DNA of 64,000 nt, from assembly GCF_036227405.1 (NCBI RefSeq), contig NZ_CP109473.1:992001-1056000 (forward strand), given 5' to 3'. Of this stretch, positions 63,397 to 64,000 are shown in pieces. Both the position numbers and the translations under genes were made by a program. The notes under the pieces were generated by a model, which worked only from the letters and a program-made list of their open reading frames with translations, made no database searches and was not told the origin of the DNA. The stretch is from Streptomyces sp. NBC_01460. Its GTDB lineage: Bacteria > Actinomycetota > Actinomycetes > Streptomycetales > Streptomycetaceae. Each line of letters opens with the position of its first letter. Positions within the stretch are counted from its first letter, which is position 1.

Positions 63397-64000
63397 CGGG
63401 CCCCCTCCTGGCCGGCCGTGGCGGAGGGCCGTCCTGCCGTGGCGGAAGGCCGTCCGGCCGTGGCGGAAGGCAGCACGGCCGTGGTGTCGCCGAAGAAGGC
63501 CACGAGTCGGCGGGCCGCCTCGCAGGCGAGCTGCGGGTCGGTCAGGATGCCGTCGTGGTCGGCGGCCTCGACGACGGTGCTGCGGACGGTCCGGCCTTCC
63601 AGGTGCGCGTCGGCGAGGTCCTTGTGCAGGAGCAGGTGGTCGGGGTCCCGGTCGACCGTGTGCTGGGCGGACAGCACCAGGGCGTGGGCGTCCAGCCGGG
63701 GCAGGGGGCCCTCGAAGGACCGGAAGTCCCTTTCCGCGGCCCGCCATTCGCGCAGTGCGGCGGTCCACACGCGATGGTCCGCGTACTCGGCCATCGCCCT
63801 GCTTCGCACCGGGGCGGGCAGGTTCCGGATCCAGCCGGGAGTCTGCATGAGGACGCCGAGGCCCGCCCGCAGGCTGACGGACGTGGAGCGGATCATCTCC
63901 TCGATGTGCCGGGCGTTCGCGCCCTGCTGGCTGGACCGGTCGAGCTGCTGGGGGTGGGAGCTGTCCACGTAGACGACGGAGTGCACCCGCTCGCCGAGCC
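63393..64000 (-). CDS. Alpha/beta hydrolase, C-terminal part (gene continues past the right edge)
   Basis: Only the C-terminal 200 residues are in the window. The frame is open to 64000, and the in-window ATG at 63986 is internal to the domain. VVYVDSSHPQQL is the strand after the nucleophile elbow in alpha/beta hydrolases. A cap follows, and VVEAADHDGILTDPQL carries the catalytic histidine. The nucleophile is outside. The final 30 residues consist of a threefold ATAGRPS repeat encoded by 21-bp DNA repeats. The stop overlaps the next start (ATGA), so this is the first visible gene of the right-hand operon. Confidence 0.78.
   Translation of the reverse strand, partial: LGERVHSVVYVDSSHPQQLDRSSQQGANARHIEEMIRSTSVSLRAGLGVLMQTPGWIRNLPAPVRSRAMAEYADHRVWTAALREWRAAERDFRSFEGPLPRLDAHALVLSAQHTVDRDPDHLLLHKDLADAHLEGRTVRSTVVEAADHDGILTDPQLACEAARRLVAFFGDTTAVLPSATAGRPSATAGRPSATAGQEGAR
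63415..63477. repeat. Three 21-bp tandem repeats in the hydrolase tail
   Basis: Units starting GCCGTGGCGGAAGGCC occur three times in frame (63415, 63436, 63457) plus a fragment. They encode ATAGRPS repeats at the hydrolase C-terminus, a low-complexity extension not needed for the fold. Confidence 0.85.

Overview
The window is high-GC DNA with frequent GTG starts, tight ATGA/GTGA overlaps and strong codon bias. It carries Tat and Sec exported carbohydrate enzymes, a PknB-type kinase, SpoIIE/RsbW-type regulators and a giant NRPS/PKS operon. This points to a Streptomyces or close relative, in an accessory, secretion- and metabolite-rich part of the chromosome. No tRNA, rRNA, CRISPR array, insertion sequence or phage gene was seen.

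Left part (1-21.8 kb): independent single genes. They are an alginate-lyase-family enzyme cut by the window edge, a serine beta-lactamase-like hydrolase, a CGNR regulator divergent from an epoxide hydrolase with paired operator-like repeats between them, an IclR regulator, GAPDH, a GlxA-type AraC regulator, a secreted GH76 mannanase behind a LacI-type palindrome, a receptor-like Ser/Thr kinase with a PQQ propeller, a GNAT, a GAF/SpoIIE phosphatase, a Tat-exported rhamnogalacturonan acetylesterase, a LemA/DUF2207-like pair, a DUF4246 protein, a membrane metallophosphoesterase and an EF-hand protein. Several convergent pairs are separated by strong hairpins.

Middle (21.9-26.3 kb, minus strand): a compact four-gene operon. 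An MfnB-type furan synthase (two glyceraldehyde-3-phosphate to a furfural phosphate) is followed by an aldehyde dehydrogenase, a zinc alcohol dehydrogenase and a TcmP/LCM-type methyltransferase. Together these suggest a small furan carboxylate or furan methyl ester pathway in a bacterium that is not a methanogen. This is one of the two most interesting systems in the window.

Centre-right (28.8-54.7 kb, minus strand): a five-gene hybrid NRPS-PKS operon. In transcription order it is (A) C-A(Gly)-PCP-KS-MT-ACP-KS-DH-KR, (B) MT-ACP-KS-ACP-TE, (C) KS(Cys to Ser)-AT-ACP-KS-AT(dead)-DH-ER(deleted)-KR-ACP, then a KASIII-like acyltransferase and a discrete AT-ACP fusion. A and B have no AT domains and C carries a dead second AT, so the discrete AT probably loads malonyl units in trans, while C keeps one working methylmalonyl AT in its loading module. 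The likely biosynthetic order is C, A, B, ending in a thioesterase with a cysteine nucleophile. Upstream lie a Rieske-oxygenase relic and two divergent regulators (a STAND-like ATPase with HTH, and a TrmB/LuxR-like protein).

Right end (58.5-64 kb, minus strand): a second, translationally coupled operon with an alpha/beta hydrolase (cut by the window edge), a DUF5819-like membrane protein, a methyltransferase, an ABC exporter and a CrtI-like FAD oxidoreductase. It looks biosynthetic, but it is separated from the PKS by two regulators and a double terminator.
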